64,000 nt of DNA, from contig NYYH01000079.1 of the NCBI GenBank assembly GCA_002686705.1, forward strand, positions 1 through 64,000. Direction: 5' to 3'. Position numbers and translations under genes: made by a program. Positions 1-8,919 of this stretch are shown in pieces. The notes beneath the pieces are model-generated. The model saw only the letters and a list, made by a program, of their open reading frames with translations, was not told the DNA's origin and ran no database searches. Each line of letters opens with the position of its first letter. Within the stretch, counting starts at the first letter, position 1. Source of the stretch: Bacteroidota bacterium (lineage in GTDB: Bacteria; Bacteroidota; Bacteroidia; Bacteroidales; F082).

Positions 1-54
1 AACTTGCGAGTTCAAAAAAATCTGGACAACTTAAAAAATATAATACAGTAAATA

Positions 55-1200
55 ATGAATTTTGAATTAACCGAAGAACAGCAATTAATCCGAGAAACAG
101 TACGCGATTTTGCCGAACGTGAAATTAAACCAGTAGCAAAAGAACTAGATGAAAAAGCTGAATTCTCACATGATCTGACAAAAAAAATAGGTGAAATTGG
201 ATTGTTTGGCATAAATATTCCCGAGCAATATGGCGGACAGGGGCTTGATACATTATCATATATAATAGCTGTTGAGGAGATTGCCCGGGTTGATGGATCA
301 CAAGCTGCAACACTTGCTGCGCATAACTCTCTGGGGATAGGTCCATTAATCGATTATGGTTCCGAAAAGCAGAAAATGAAATACCTGCCTCAGTTATGTA
401 CCGGCAATGCTCTTTGGAGTTTTGGTCTAACTGAAGCAGGTGCTGGTTCCGACTCAAGAGGAAGTAAAACAACAGCGGAACTTGATGGTGACACTTGGAT
501 CATTAATGGCTCGAAGATCTTTATAACAAACGCATCTGTTGATATATCAATGGGGTGTACAGTTCAGGCTGTGTCCGGTGAAAAAAATGGTAAAAAAATA
601 TTTACAACAATTATAGTTGAGAAGGACACTCCCGGTTTCAAACGCGTCCCAATGCACGGAAAAATGATGTGGAGAGCATCAGATACTGCTGAATTATTTT
701 TTGATAATGTAAAGGTTCCTAAGGAAAATATTCTAGGTAAAGTTGGTGAAGGATCGCACATAATGCTTCATACGCTGGATGGTGGCCGACTCTCAATTGG
801 GGCTATGGGACTTGGATTAGCTCAAGGTGCATTTGAGATGGCACTTGCATATGCAAATGAGCGTAAACAATTTGGAAAGCCGATCTCAAAATTTCAGGTA
901 AATGCTTTTAAGCTAGCCGATATGGCGCTTAAAATTGAACTTGCCCGAAACTTACTATATAAGGCTTGCTGGCTTAAAGATGAAGGGAAACCGTATACCA
1001 AAGAAGCTGCAATGTCGAAATTATATTGCTCCGAGATTGCCAAACAAGTTGCCGATGAGGCCGTGCAAATTCATGGAGGTTATGGTTTAATGAAAGATTA
1101 CGATATCGAAAGGTTCTATCGTGACCAACGTTTATTACAAATTGGAGAAGGTACTTCAGAAATTCAAAGAATTGTAATCTCCAGATTGATTGGTTGTTAA
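55..1200 (+). CDS. short-chain acyl-CoA dehydrogenase
   Basis: FAD-dependent enzyme that makes the trans-2,3 double bond in short-chain acyl-CoAs (butyryl-CoA-type) in the cytoplasm, passing electrons to electron-transfer flavoprotein. The 381 residues show the full family layout: N-terminal helical domain (about 5-115), middle beta domain with the FAD/substrate motif FGLTEAGAGSD (about 122-132), and C-terminal helical domain with ERKQFGKPI and QIHGGYG. The catalytic base is expected to be Glu365 in IGEGTSEIQR, the position used by short-chain enzymes. Length is normal. It sits 36 bp upstream of a CoA-transferase pair on the same strand, which suggests one operon for butyrate/ketone-body or amino-acid-derived acyl-CoA metabolism. 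Exact chain length cannot be read from the sequence. Confidence 0.93.
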   Translation: MNFELTEEQQLIRETVRDFAEREIKPVAKELDEKAEFSHDLTKKIGEIGLFGINIPEQYGGQGLDTLSYIIAVEEIARVDGSQAATLAAHNSLGIGPLIDYGSEKQKMKYLPQLCTGNALWSFGLTEAGAGSDSRGSKTTAELDGDTWIINGSKIFITNASVDISMGCTVQAVSGEKNGKKIFTTIIVEKDTPGFKRVPMHGKMMWRASDTAELFFDNVKVPKENILGKVGEGSHIMLHTLDGGRLSIGAMGLGLAQGAFEMALAYANERKQFGKPISKFQVNAFKLADMALKIELARNLLYKACWLKDEGKPYTKEAAMSKLYCSEIAKQVADEAVQIHGGYGLMKDYDIERFYRDQRLLQIGEGTSEIQRIVISRLIGC

Positions 1201-1236
1201 AAACGTCTATTAAGGTTTATATTGAAAAAATAACAA

Positions 1237-1929
1237 ATGAATAAAGTAGTAAAAAATGCAAAAGAAGCTATTGAAGGGATGCAAAATGGGCAGACCTTTA
1301 TGCTTGGCGGTTTTGGTTTATGTGGTATCCCTGAGAATACTATCAATGCTTTGGTTGATGAGGGTTTAACAGATTTAATCTGTATCTCGAATAATGCAGG
1401 CATAGATGGTTTTGGGCTTGGTAAATTACTCAGGAAGCATCAAATCAAAAAAATGATCTCATCATATGTGGGTGAAAATAAAGAATTTGAACGTCAAATG
1501 TTATCAGGAGAATTAGAAGTAGACCTGATTCCTCAAGGTACATTAGCCGAACGCCTCAGAGCTGGCGGAGCAGGGATCCCGGCATTCTATGTGCCTGCAG
1601 GTTACGGAACCGAAGTAGGTGAAGGTAAAGAGTCCAGAGAATTCAATGGTAAAATGCACTTACTTGAGCATGCCCTTAGTGCCGATTTTGCAATCGTCAA
1701 GGCATGGAAAGGTGATGCAATGGGAAACCTTATTTATAGAGAAACAGCAAACAATTTTAATCAGCCAATGGCTATGGCAGGTAAAATTACTATTGCCGAA
1801 GTTGAAATATTAGTTCCTACGGGTAAACTTAACCCAAATGAGATTCATACTCCAGGGATATTTGTTCAAAGGATATTCAAAGGAGTTGATTATGAAAAAA
1901 GAATTGAGTTTGAAACCGTTAGCGATTAA
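1237..1929 (+). CDS. scoA: 3-oxoacid CoA-transferase subunit A
   Basis: Alpha subunit of a two-subunit CoA-transferase (family I), which moves CoA between succinyl-CoA or acetyl-CoA and a 3-oxoacid such as acetoacetate. Visible are the N-terminal glycine-rich segment [11 protein letters not shown] (about 25-35), the [14 protein letters not shown] stretch, and [18 protein letters not shown] (about 110-127), all characteristic of the alpha subunit. The 230 residues match the family. The beta subunit follows 76 bp downstream. Alternative names AtoD (acetoacetate) or a butyrate:acetoacetate transferase subunit are equally possible; substrate is not decided by sequence alone. Confidence 0.9.
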   Translation: MNKVVKNAKEAIEGMQNGQTFMLGGFGLCGIPENTINALVDEGLTDLICISNNAGIDGFGLGKLLRKHQIKKMISSYVGENKEFERQMLSGELEVDLIPQGTLAERLRAGGAGIPAFYVPAGYGTEVGEGKESREFNGKMHLLEHALSADFAIVKAWKGDAMGNLIYRETANNFNQPMAMAGKITIAEVEILVPTGKLNPNEIHTPGIFVQRIFKGVDYEKRIEFETVSD

Positions 1930-2005
1930 TTATGAAACAGATTAGGGCCACTATCTAATGCGTCCTTAAGTTTCAATATTTATTAAAAATCAAAATATAT
2001 ATAAA

Positions 2006-2662
2006 ATGAGTCTCGATAAAAATGGAATAGCAAAAAGAATAGCTCAGGAATTAGAAGATGGTTATTACGTAAATCTAGGCATCGGAATCCCTACTTTGGT
2101 TGCCAATTATGTTCCCGAAAATATAGAAGTCGTACTACAGTCCGAGAATGGGTTATTAGGTATTGGACCCTTCCCAAAAAAAGGTGAAGCAGACCCTGAT
2201 TTGATCAATGCCGGAAAACAAACGGTTACTACTATAGCTGGCTCTTCCTTTTTCGACTCTTCGCTTAGCTTTGCTATGATACGTGGTGGTCATGTTGACC
2301 TAACTGTACTAGGAGCTTTTGAGGTAACTGATAAAGGAGATATTTCCTCATGGAAAATTCCTGGAAAAATGGTAAAAGGGATGGGTGGTGCAATGGATTT
2401 AGTTGCAGCCGCAGATAACATTATTGTTGCCACTACTCATACTGATAGAAATGGAAATCCAAAGCTTATAAAAGAATGTCAACTGCCTTTAACAGGCATA
2501 AATTGCGTTAAAAAAATTGTTAGCGATTTAGCAGTAATTGATGTAACTGATAAAGGATTCAAGCTTATTGAAAGAGCACCTGGAGTAACCGTTGAAGAAA
2601 TTTTAGAAAAAACCGGAGCACCTCTAATTGTGGAGGGAGAAGTTCCTGAAATGGTACTATAG
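2006..2662 (+). CDS. scoB: 3-oxoacid CoA-transferase subunit B
   Basis: Beta subunit and catalytic half of the CoA-transferase begun by the preceding gene. The catalytic glutamate is Glu47 in the hallmark SENGLLGIGP motif; it forms the glutamyl-CoA thioester in this family. Further family signatures are GIGIPTLVANY, the GGHVDLTVLGAFEV block and GMGGAMDLV. The 218 residues are full length. Only 5 bp separate its stop from the convergent xseB stop, so any transcription terminator must lie inside coding sequence. Substrate (acetoacetate versus other 3-oxoacids) is inferred from family similarity. Confidence 0.9.
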   Translation: MSLDKNGIAKRIAQELEDGYYVNLGIGIPTLVANYVPENIEVVLQSENGLLGIGPFPKKGEADPDLINAGKQTVTTIAGSSFFDSSLSFAMIRGGHVDLTVLGAFEVTDKGDISSWKIPGKMVKGMGGAMDLVAAADNIIVATTHTDRNGNPKLIKECQLPLTGINCVKKIVSDLAVIDVTDKGFKLIERAPGVTVEEILEKTGAPLIVEGEVPEMVL

Positions 2663-2667
2663 GTTCC

Positions 2668-2865
2668 TCAGTTATTTATTTCTTTCAATATACTATTAAC
2701 TTCCTCTTCTGTATTGTGCAGTTTATCTTTACAAATATTGATTAGTTCTGCTGCACGTTTTACTTTTCGTGATAAGTCATCAACATTAATGTCTTCATTT
2801 TCAATGCTTGAAACAATTTTTTCAAGCTCTTCGATGGCTTCAGTGTATGGAATATCTTTCTTCAT
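2668..2865 (-). CDS. xseB: exodeoxyribonuclease VII small subunit
   Basis: Small subunit of exonuclease VII, which degrades single-stranded DNA from both ends to oligonucleotides; several small subunits coat each large subunit. The 65-residue protein is an all-helical, charged sequence with the family start YTEAIEELEKIVSSIE and the second helix rich in Lys/Glu. It lies 7 bp downstream of xseA on the same strand, the usual xseA-xseB pairing. Length is normal for the family. Confidence 0.88.
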   Translation of the reverse strand: MKKDIPYTEAIEELEKIVSSIENEDINVDDLSRKVKRAAELINICKDKLHNTEEEVNSILKEINN

Positions 2866-2872
2866 TATTTTG

Positions 2873-4282
2873 TTATTTACCAGATTTCTCTATTGATTGA
2901 ACTTTGCTTTTAAACCTTCCTTTATAAGTTTGTGTTTCCACAATATCATTATCCTGAAGGCTTTTGGGATTAGTTACTATTTTTCCATTATGCGTTGTAA
3001 TGCTATATCCTCTTTTCAATATATATTTTGGTTCTAGTAGATGGAGTTTGTCTGACAGTGTTGACACTTGAATATTGTTCGATCGTGTGAAATTTTTTAC
3101 AGAAGTAGTCAAACGGTTTTCAAACTCATGCAGCTGCTTTTCCTGTAGAAGAATTAATTGTTTTGATTCTTGTGAAAACCTCAATAATATGTCTTCAAAT
3201 TTTATCTTCTTCATTTTGATATATGATAATGCAATATGACGAAAATCAAAACTACTTTTTACCAAATTAAGCCTGTTACGATAAATAAGATTATCTGTAT
3301 TATTTTTAAAAATTGAACTAATATTTTCAAGCTTTAATCGTTCGCTATTTGATATTTGTTTGGATTTGTTAATTAGAATACTCTGTGCATTTTGTATTCT
3401 TACAGAGAAATTATGAAACTTTTGAATTAAATAATAGCCCACATCGGTAGGTGTTATTTTATTTTTAAAAGCCACTAATTCAACAACAGTTTCGTTTGTG
3501 GCGTGTCCTATACCTGTAATTATTGGCAGAGGAAATAGAGCTACTGCTTTGGCTAGCTTAAAATTATCATAACTACTTAAGCCAATATCGCCACCTCCAC
3601 CACGGATGATTACAACTACATCAAAATGTTTTTGCGCTATCTTAATCCTGTTTAGTTGTTGAGTAATTGAGTTAATAACACTTTTACCCTGAAGAATTGC
3701 CGGGAAAAGCATTTGAAAAAAGCAGTAGCCCCATGCATTTTCACTAATTATTTTAGTAAAGTCATGATATCCTTTACTAGTTTCCACTGATATAATAGCA
3801 ATTCGTTGCATTATCAAAGCGGGTTGTAATTGTTTGTTCTTTGTGAAAATATTTTCTTTCTTGAGACGCTCAATTGAAAGAAGCTTTTCTTTGGCCATCT
3901 CACCAAGAGTAAACGACGGTTCTATGTCAATAATATGTAATCCCAATCCATAAACTGCGTGAAAACTTATTGTAGTCCTCACTAAAACAGTCATGCCATC
4001 TGATAATGGTTCGTTCGTAATACTTACAAATTTATGGTTAATGTCGTTAAATTGTCCGGCCCAAATTGTAGCCCGTATCTGCGCAAGCACAACTCCCTTT
4101 TCCTTTTCAACGAGGTCAGGATAACAGTGACCACTTTTTGGATAGAAATTAAGTTTAGCTATTTCAGCCTTTACCCAATATGAACTTGTATAGGTTTTCT
4201 TAATAACGGACTCAATACTACGTGTTAACTCCAATAATGAGTAGTATTTCTTTGGGCTTTGTTTTTCGCTTACTTCTGACAC
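2873..4282 (-). CDS. xseA: exodeoxyribonuclease VII large subunit
   Basis: Catalytic subunit of exonuclease VII. The N-terminal OB-fold nucleic-acid-binding domain (about 10-110) is followed by the catalytic domain with RGGGGDIGLSSYDNFKLAKA, PITGIGHATNET and ITPTDVGYYLIQKFHN, then a long helical C-terminal region. The GIGHATNETVVE variant differs from the proteobacterial GHExD form but looks like the Bacteroidota version I recall. The best start appears to be a GTG at 4280-4282, because no ATG precedes the conserved OB region. Followed directly by xseB. Length 469 residues, normal. Confidence 0.9.
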   Translation of the reverse strand: MSEVSEKQSPKKYYSLLELTRSIESVIKKTYTSSYWVKAEIAKLNFYPKSGHCYPDLVEKEKGVVLAQIRATIWAGQFNDINHKFVSITNEPLSDGMTVLVRTTISFHAVYGLGLHIIDIEPSFTLGEMAKEKLLSIERLKKENIFTKNKQLQPALIMQRIAIISVETSKGYHDFTKIISENAWGYCFFQMLFPAILQGKSVINSITQQLNRIKIAQKHFDVVVIIRGGGGDIGLSSYDNFKLAKAVALFPLPIITGIGHATNETVVELVAFKNKITPTDVGYYLIQKFHNFSVRIQNAQSILINKSKQISNSERLKLENISSIFKNNTDNLIYRNRLNLVKSSFDFRHIALSYIKMKKIKFEDILLRFSQESKQLILLQEKQLHEFENRLTTSVKNFTRSNNIQVSTLSDKLHLLEPKYILKRGYSITTHNGKIVTNPKSLQDNDIVETQTYKGRFKSKVQSIEKSGK

Positions 4283-4605
4283 GTCTTAATAGTATAACTC
4301 AACTAAAGTATTCTCAGCAATACATTTTTATTGCTCTGCTTAAATCTATTGGAGGTTTTCTTACTCTTCCAAATCTTTTTTGAATAATGAGCGAATTTAA
4401 TAAATAAAACAGGAACTTCTCTTCAGTAAAGTTAAACTGGGTTATTATCAATTAAGGAGTGTGATAGATCATTCAAATTATTCCTGATAAATTATATAAA
4501 ATAAATAATATTTCGTATACTCCTTGATATCAATATGTTACTAATTAGGATATTAAGTGCTTAAATTGATCAAATTTGTATATTTGCAGGTAAAATTTAC
4601 ATTAA
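4283..4605. other. 323 bp intergenic region, no gene seen
   Basis: Divergent spacer between xseA (minus) and the Rrf2 regulator (plus). All frames are closed by frequent stops and base composition is strongly AT. Apart from a -7-like element for the regulator at 4579-4586, I see no hairpin terminator, RNA gene or conserved reading frame. Confidence 0.5.
4579..4586 (+). promoter_or_regulatory. -7 promoter element of the Rrf2 gene
   Basis: The octamer TATATTTG matches the Bacteroidota primary sigma -7 consensus TAnnTTTG exactly and ends 19 bp before the ATG. No convincing TTG -33 box is visible at the usual spacing, so the site rests on the -7 match and position. Confidence 0.4.
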
Positions 4606-5004
4606 ATGGCAAATATTATTAATTTTTCTGATGCTGCTTCAATCGGACTTCATAGCATGATTTTAATTGCAAAATCTGATAAGCCTATAAATGCTATCGA
4701 ATTATCTAAGCAGCTTGGAAATTCAAAACATCATATTGGAAAAGTACTTCAGCGTCTTGTAAAGGATGGTTTACTGTCATCGTTTCGTGGGCCAACAGGT
4801 GGGTTTATAATTTCGGTTGACCCAAAGGATGTTACACTTTATGACGTATATGAATCTATTGAGGGAAAATCAAATATTAAATTATGCTCTCCTGATGCTC
4901 ATTTTTGCCCTGTTGATAAATGCATTAGAAAGAACCTTATCGAGAAACTGTCGGATGAATTTACTTCGTTTATGACAAGCCAAAAACTTAGTGAATACTT
5001 ATAA
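4606..5004 (+). CDS. Rrf2-family transcriptional regulator
   Basis: Winged-helix DNA-binding protein of the Rrf2/IscR family, often a sensor of Fe-S status, nitric oxide or redox state. Residues 10-70 form the winged helix (ELSKQLGNSKHHIGKVLQRL, then the wing RGPTGGFIIS). Three cysteines, Cys94, Cys101 and Cys106, are spaced C-x6-C-x4-C, close to the cluster-binding arrangement of IscR/NsrR, so a Fe-S ligand role is plausible but unproven. The gene stands alone; neighbours (xseA, EnvC-like) do not show what it regulates. Length 132 is typical. Confidence 0.85.
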   Translation: MANIINFSDAASIGLHSMILIAKSDKPINAIELSKQLGNSKHHIGKVLQRLVKDGLLSSFRGPTGGFIISVDPKDVTLYDVYESIEGKSNIKLCSPDAHFCPVDKCIRKNLIEKLSDEFTSFMTSQKLSEYL

Positions 5005-5023
5005 ATACGAACAATTACAGGAA

Positions 5024-6220
5024 CTATTTTTGTGATACCCAGTATGCTGGGTTTTGAATTGAAGTTCCTTTCCAAATCTCAAAATGTAATTCTGTTCTAC
5101 CTTTTAAATTGGTATGAATACTCCCTATCAATTCTTTCGTATCAACTTCATCACCTTTATTAACAAACACTTTGTCTAAATTTGAATAGACTGTAAAAAA
5201 CTCACCATGTTTAATAATCACAGCAATGTTTGTATTTGATATTTTAGTTATGCTAACTACTTTGCCATTGAAAACAGATCGAGCGTCACTATTTTTGGCT
5301 GTTAAAATATTAATGCCATTATTTTTTGTTTTAACTTTTTTAAGTACGGGATGCTTGTGAACTCCAAATGTTTCTGATATCACACCCCTGTTTGTTGGCC
5401 ATGGCAATTTTCCTTTGTTAGAAGTAAATGAAGATGTCAACTTCTTTTCGGAAGGTGTTAATTCATTAATTTTTCCTGTAACTACATCTTTTTTGGCGGC
5501 TATCTCTGCAGAAATAATTTTCTGAATTTGTTGAGCAAGTTTTTTTGTCTGCTTTTCTTTGTCCTTAATAGAACTTCTTAGTTGCCTCTCTTTTGATAGA
5601 AGATCGCTTTTTAGCTGGTCTTTTTGTGCCTGTTCTTTTTCTAGCTCTAATATCTCATTTTGTTCGATATCAAGTAATTTATTTTTTTCTAATTTTTCAA
5701 CTTTAAGCTTATTTAGGGTTTCATTTTTCTCTTTCTCGGTGTTTTTAATGCGTTCAGCCTCTGTTCTTATAAAAGCACTAATCTGATCAAGATACCTCAT
5801 ACGTTGATACGCCTGATTAAAGTCTTCAGCAGAGAAAAGAAAAATAAGTTTATTGTAGGCCGTTTTATATTTAAATGCATGCCATGCTATTTTAGCATAT
5901 TTCTGCTTCAAACTTTTCAATTCTTCATTAAGACTAAAAAGTGTAGATTCGGTTTTTTCAATTTTGCTGTTTAGATAGTAAACTTCTGATTTCAAGGTAG
6001 CTAATAAATCAGTCCGCTGGTTAATTTTAACATTTAACAACCTTAGCTGACTTACTGTCACATTTCTATCCGATTGAGTTTCACCCAGAAGTTTATTAGT
6101 ATATGCAATTTCCTTGTTAAGTTTTTCACGTTTTGCTTCAAGTTGTTTTTGTGATTCTTGAGTGTACCCCTGAAAGGTAACAATCATCACAATGAATAAT
6201 ATGTAAAATCGTCTAATCAT
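5024..6220 (-). CDS. EnvC-like murein hydrolase activator (M23/LytM fold)
   Basis: Exported protein expected to act at the peptidoglycan, probably by activating an amidase during cell separation, as EnvC does. A signal peptide (about 1-20) precedes a long charged coiled coil (about 22-255) and a C-terminal LytM/M23 domain (about 275-395) beginning at LPWPTNRGVISETFG. The LytM metal ligands are incomplete: the usual NGID reads NGIN and the usual YxHL His reads YSNL, although LHFEIW keeps its His. This supports a regulatory rather than hydrolytic role. The start codon overlaps the DUF4292 stop by 8 bp, so the two are translationally linked. Confidence 0.85.
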   Translation of the reverse strand: MIRRFYILFIVMIVTFQGYTQESQKQLEAKREKLNKEIAYTNKLLGETQSDRNVTVSQLRLLNVKINQRTDLLATLKSEVYYLNSKIEKTESTLFSLNEELKSLKQKYAKIAWHAFKYKTAYNKLIFLFSAEDFNQAYQRMRYLDQISAFIRTEAERIKNTEKEKNETLNKLKVEKLEKNKLLDIEQNEILELEKEQAQKDQLKSDLLSKERQLRSSIKDKEKQTKKLAQQIQKIISAEIAAKKDVVTGKINELTPSEKKLTSSFTSNKGKLPWPTNRGVISETFGVHKHPVLKKVKTKNNGINILTAKNSDARSVFNGKVVSITKISNTNIAVIIKHGEFFTVYSNLDKVFVNKGDEVDTKELIGSIHTNLKGRTELHFEIWKGTSIQNPAYWVSQK

Positions 6221-7058
6221 TAGGCATCAAAAGCAGATTTTCGTATTTGCGTGGTATTTTAAATGGAAAATTTAATGGCTTGTTCAAGTCTACTTTGTTA
6301 AAATTAATATCAATAAAAATAGATTTTTGAGATTTAATTTCAATGCGAATTTTCGAAGGAAATAACTGATCATTAACGTATATGTAATCGCTATAATAAA
6401 CCTGTAATTTTTTATTTTCGTCTTCACCCTGTTCTTTAATATCAATACGTGTTATACGAAATGTTTCCGGATCGAGCCAAATTTGCTGAACGAGAACCTT
6501 TGTTTCAATTTCTCCCTTCTTAATATATCTTTTGATTTTCCTGCGCTCACGAATGGTCATACGATACATTCCATTATCTACTGATGATCTGAATTTGTTC
6601 ACATCATATTGAGCAAGATCGTTCCCAACAAGTAAAGATTGCAATAATGAAAAATCAATAGTGGTGTTCAACAAGCTGTCAACAAGTTCGAATTTGCCTG
6701 TAAAATAGGTTTTATTAAGTCGATTGAGAAACTTTATAGAATCATTTGTAATCATAACCCTTGCGGCCTCAATACCTAAAAGTGGAGTAAATGACATCCA
6801 TATTAGGCTATCACTATCCATTCTCAGTTGACCACGTAGGTTGGTTTTGTTTTTTTCCTGCCTATAAACCAAACTGAAATTTGCATTTAAATAATTAAAC
6901 TGTATTTGGTTCTCAAGCAATCTTGCATACAAATATGAAAATCCATATTCTTTTATGGACTCTTTTAACACATGTTTTTTCGATTTACATGATGTTCCAA
7001 TGTAGGTCAGACTAACAACAAGAAATAAAAAAAGTATCTTACTAATATACTTATTCAT
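6213..7058 (-). CDS. DUF4292 lipoprotein
   Basis: Outer-membrane-type lipoprotein of unknown function, family DUF4292, distantly resembling LolA/LolB-like lipid carriers. I start it at the ATG at 7056-7058, which gives a clean signal peptide ending in the lipobox IGTSC with Lys-rich residues after Cys; upstream in-frame codons would read into the TPR gene. The body is about 260 residues of beta-rich sequence with RGQLRMDSDSLIWMSFTPLLGIE and a C-terminal FPFKIPRKYE. The start overlaps the TPR stop by 8 bp (ATGAATAA) and its own stop overlaps the EnvC-like start by 8 bp, so TPR-DUF4292-EnvC form one tightly coupled operon. The conserved arrangement hints at a shared envelope role. Confidence 0.82.
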   Translation of the reverse strand: MNKYISKILFLFLVVSLTYIGTSCKSKKHVLKESIKEYGFSYLYARLLENQIQFNYLNANFSLVYRQEKNKTNLRGQLRMDSDSLIWMSFTPLLGIEAARVMITNDSIKFLNRLNKTYFTGKFELVDSLLNTTIDFSLLQSLLVGNDLAQYDVNKFRSSVDNGMYRMTIRERRKIKRYIKKGEIETKVLVQQIWLDPETFRITRIDIKEQGEDENKKLQVYYSDYIYVNDQLFPSKIRIEIKSQKSIFIDINFNKVDLNKPLNFPFKIPRKYENLLLMPND

Positions 7059-8778
7059 AAAGTTTTTTGTCTTGAATTTTTTTGTCAAGAAGCTTCGAGT
7101 ACTCATTTTCCTGGCGAGCAAGTTTCCAATATTTCAGAGCTTCATCTTCTTTACTCAACTTGAATAAGATATCGCCATAATGTTCCAATACAACTCCACT
7201 TGAACTGCCACTATTATTATAAGCCTTTTCGATCCACTCGAGTGCACTTTTATAATCTTGTAGCTTGTATAATACCCAGGCATATGTATCCAAATTGTTA
7301 CTGTTATAAGGATCGATTTCTACTGATTTTTCTGCCATTTGCTTTGCTTTATCGAGATCCTCACTCCTAAGTGATAAATAATATGCATAATTGTTGAGAA
7401 CAATAGAGTTAAGTGGGTTTAACTTTAAAACTTTTTCGTATGCAGAGTAAGATGCATCATAATTTTCCAGCTCATTATAAGTGTCTCCTAATGATGAATA
7501 AAATTGTTCCAAAAGAGCATTGTTGTTCACAACAAACTCCTTACCTGATTCAAAATAAGCCTTGGCTTTTACGAAATCTTTGATTTGAAAATTTCCTGCT
7601 CCGGCAAAAAAATAAGGCAGTGGATAATTCGGAAAATAATCGATACACTCTTCTGAATCAATTACGAGTGAATCATAATCATCAAGATATAAATCACAAA
7701 ATAAAAGTTGTTCCCAGGTAGCATAGTTTACTTTTCCTGATTTCAGAATATCTCTCAAAAGAATTCTTGCTTGTTGGAATTCACCATTCTCATAAAGCAT
7801 GGAGGCATAAAACGTGTTTGCCATTGGGTCACCATTATGAACCTCCTTTAAAATCTCTGATAACTCCAACGCTTGCTGTTTTTGTTCACTACTTAACTCT
7901 CCACGGTAATAACCAACTAATAAGCTAATCTTGGTTTTTAGATCAAGTACAGGATTAGAAAGTCCTTGCTTCAATTCATTAAATGACTTTTCTTTTTCTC
8001 CCTTTTTATCATAATAGTCAGCAAGTGAAATGTGAACATAAGGGTCATCAGGATCTATTTCCACAATTTTATTATAAGCCCAAACAGCTTTGTCGTCAAG
8101 GTTATTTTTTGAACAATACTCAGCCATCAAAGCATAGTATCGCGGGTCATCAGGGTTAGTAGCTATAAGTTTTTCATATTCAGCTATACTTCTTTCAGGG
8201 TCGCCTATTTTCGTGTAAAATTCTGTTTTTTGAGTTATTATCCTTTCGTTGACACCAATAATACTTTCAATCTTATCGTACGCTGTAATTGCACTTTTAT
8301 AATCCCCTGTAAACTGATATGCAAAAGCTAGTTCATAAAGAAAGTTCATATCAAATGGATTATCAGCAACCAATTCCTCATAAGCTGTAACGTAGTCATC
8401 ATAGTTTTCGTTAATTCTCGATACTTTTGCATAGTACGCCTTAAACCAGATATTTTCGGAGTTGAGCTTTGTTGCCATCCTTACTTCTATTAGAGATTCA
8501 TCAGTTCTTCCAAGTGCCGCTAATATTCTAGCAACTTCGTAATGCGCAGTTGCGTCATTAGGGTTTATTTCAAGGGCTTTTTCAAATAACTCAAGTGCTT
8601 CTTGCAGGTTACCTGTTTCTTTTTCAATCAAACCTTGAGCAAATAAATCAGCTTCAGCATACCTCTGTTTTTCGGTAAGTTCTTTTTGCTTCCTTTTCCC
8701 CTTAGAATTCTGAGAAATTACCGAAAACGATAAAAAAACAGAAATAAAAATTAAAGTTATTGTAATATATATTTTCAT
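7051..8778 (-). CDS. exported tetratricopeptide-repeat protein
   Basis: Scaffold protein made almost entirely of TPR helical repeats after a signal peptide. I choose the ATG at 8776-8778, which gives a canonical signal sequence (MKIYITITLIFISVFLS...ISQ); an ATG five codons upstream is possible. At least ten TPR units can be picked out (for example ALELFEKALEINPNDATAHY and the C-terminal AKQMAEKSVEIDPYNSNNL). No catalytic motif. It is first in the operon with DUF4292 and EnvC-like genes, so it probably assembles partners in the periplasm or at the outer membrane. Exact function unknown. Confidence 0.82.
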   Translation of the reverse strand: MKIYITITLIFISVFLSFSVISQNSKGKRKQKELTEKQRYAEADLFAQGLIEKETGNLQEALELFEKALEINPNDATAHYEVARILAALGRTDESLIEVRMATKLNSENIWFKAYYAKVSRINENYDDYVTAYEELVADNPFDMNFLYELAFAYQFTGDYKSAITAYDKIESIIGVNERIITQKTEFYTKIGDPERSIAEYEKLIATNPDDPRYYALMAEYCSKNNLDDKAVWAYNKIVEIDPDDPYVHISLADYYDKKGEKEKSFNELKQGLSNPVLDLKTKISLLVGYYRGELSSEQKQQALELSEILKEVHNGDPMANTFYASMLYENGEFQQARILLRDILKSGKVNYATWEQLLFCDLYLDDYDSLVIDSEECIDYFPNYPLPYFFAGAGNFQIKDFVKAKAYFESGKEFVVNNNALLEQFYSSLGDTYNELENYDASYSAYEKVLKLNPLNSIVLNNYAYYLSLRSEDLDKAKQMAEKSVEIDPYNSNNLDTYAWVLYKLQDYKSALEWIEKAYNNSGSSSGVVLEHYGDILFKLSKEDEALKYWKLARQENEYSKLLDKKIQDKKLYE

Positions 8779-8919
8779 TATTGGTCTCATCATTCAAAAT
8801 TAAACATTCAAAACTCATTTCCCGATATGGCCAAATCCTCCTAAATTAAAAGTTTAAGAGATATAGAATTCCACATCAACTTTATATCGCAAAAATAGTT
8901 AAAATTGAATGTATTGTTT

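Noticed and set aside
2668..2865. Opposite-strand 60-codon frame at 2714-2896
   Set aside because: It is the complement of xseB and xseA sequence with no independent support.
6213..7121. Longer DUF4292 form starting at 7121
   Set aside because: The extra N-terminal residues lie inside the TPR gene and would hide the lipoprotein signal peptide that begins at 7058.
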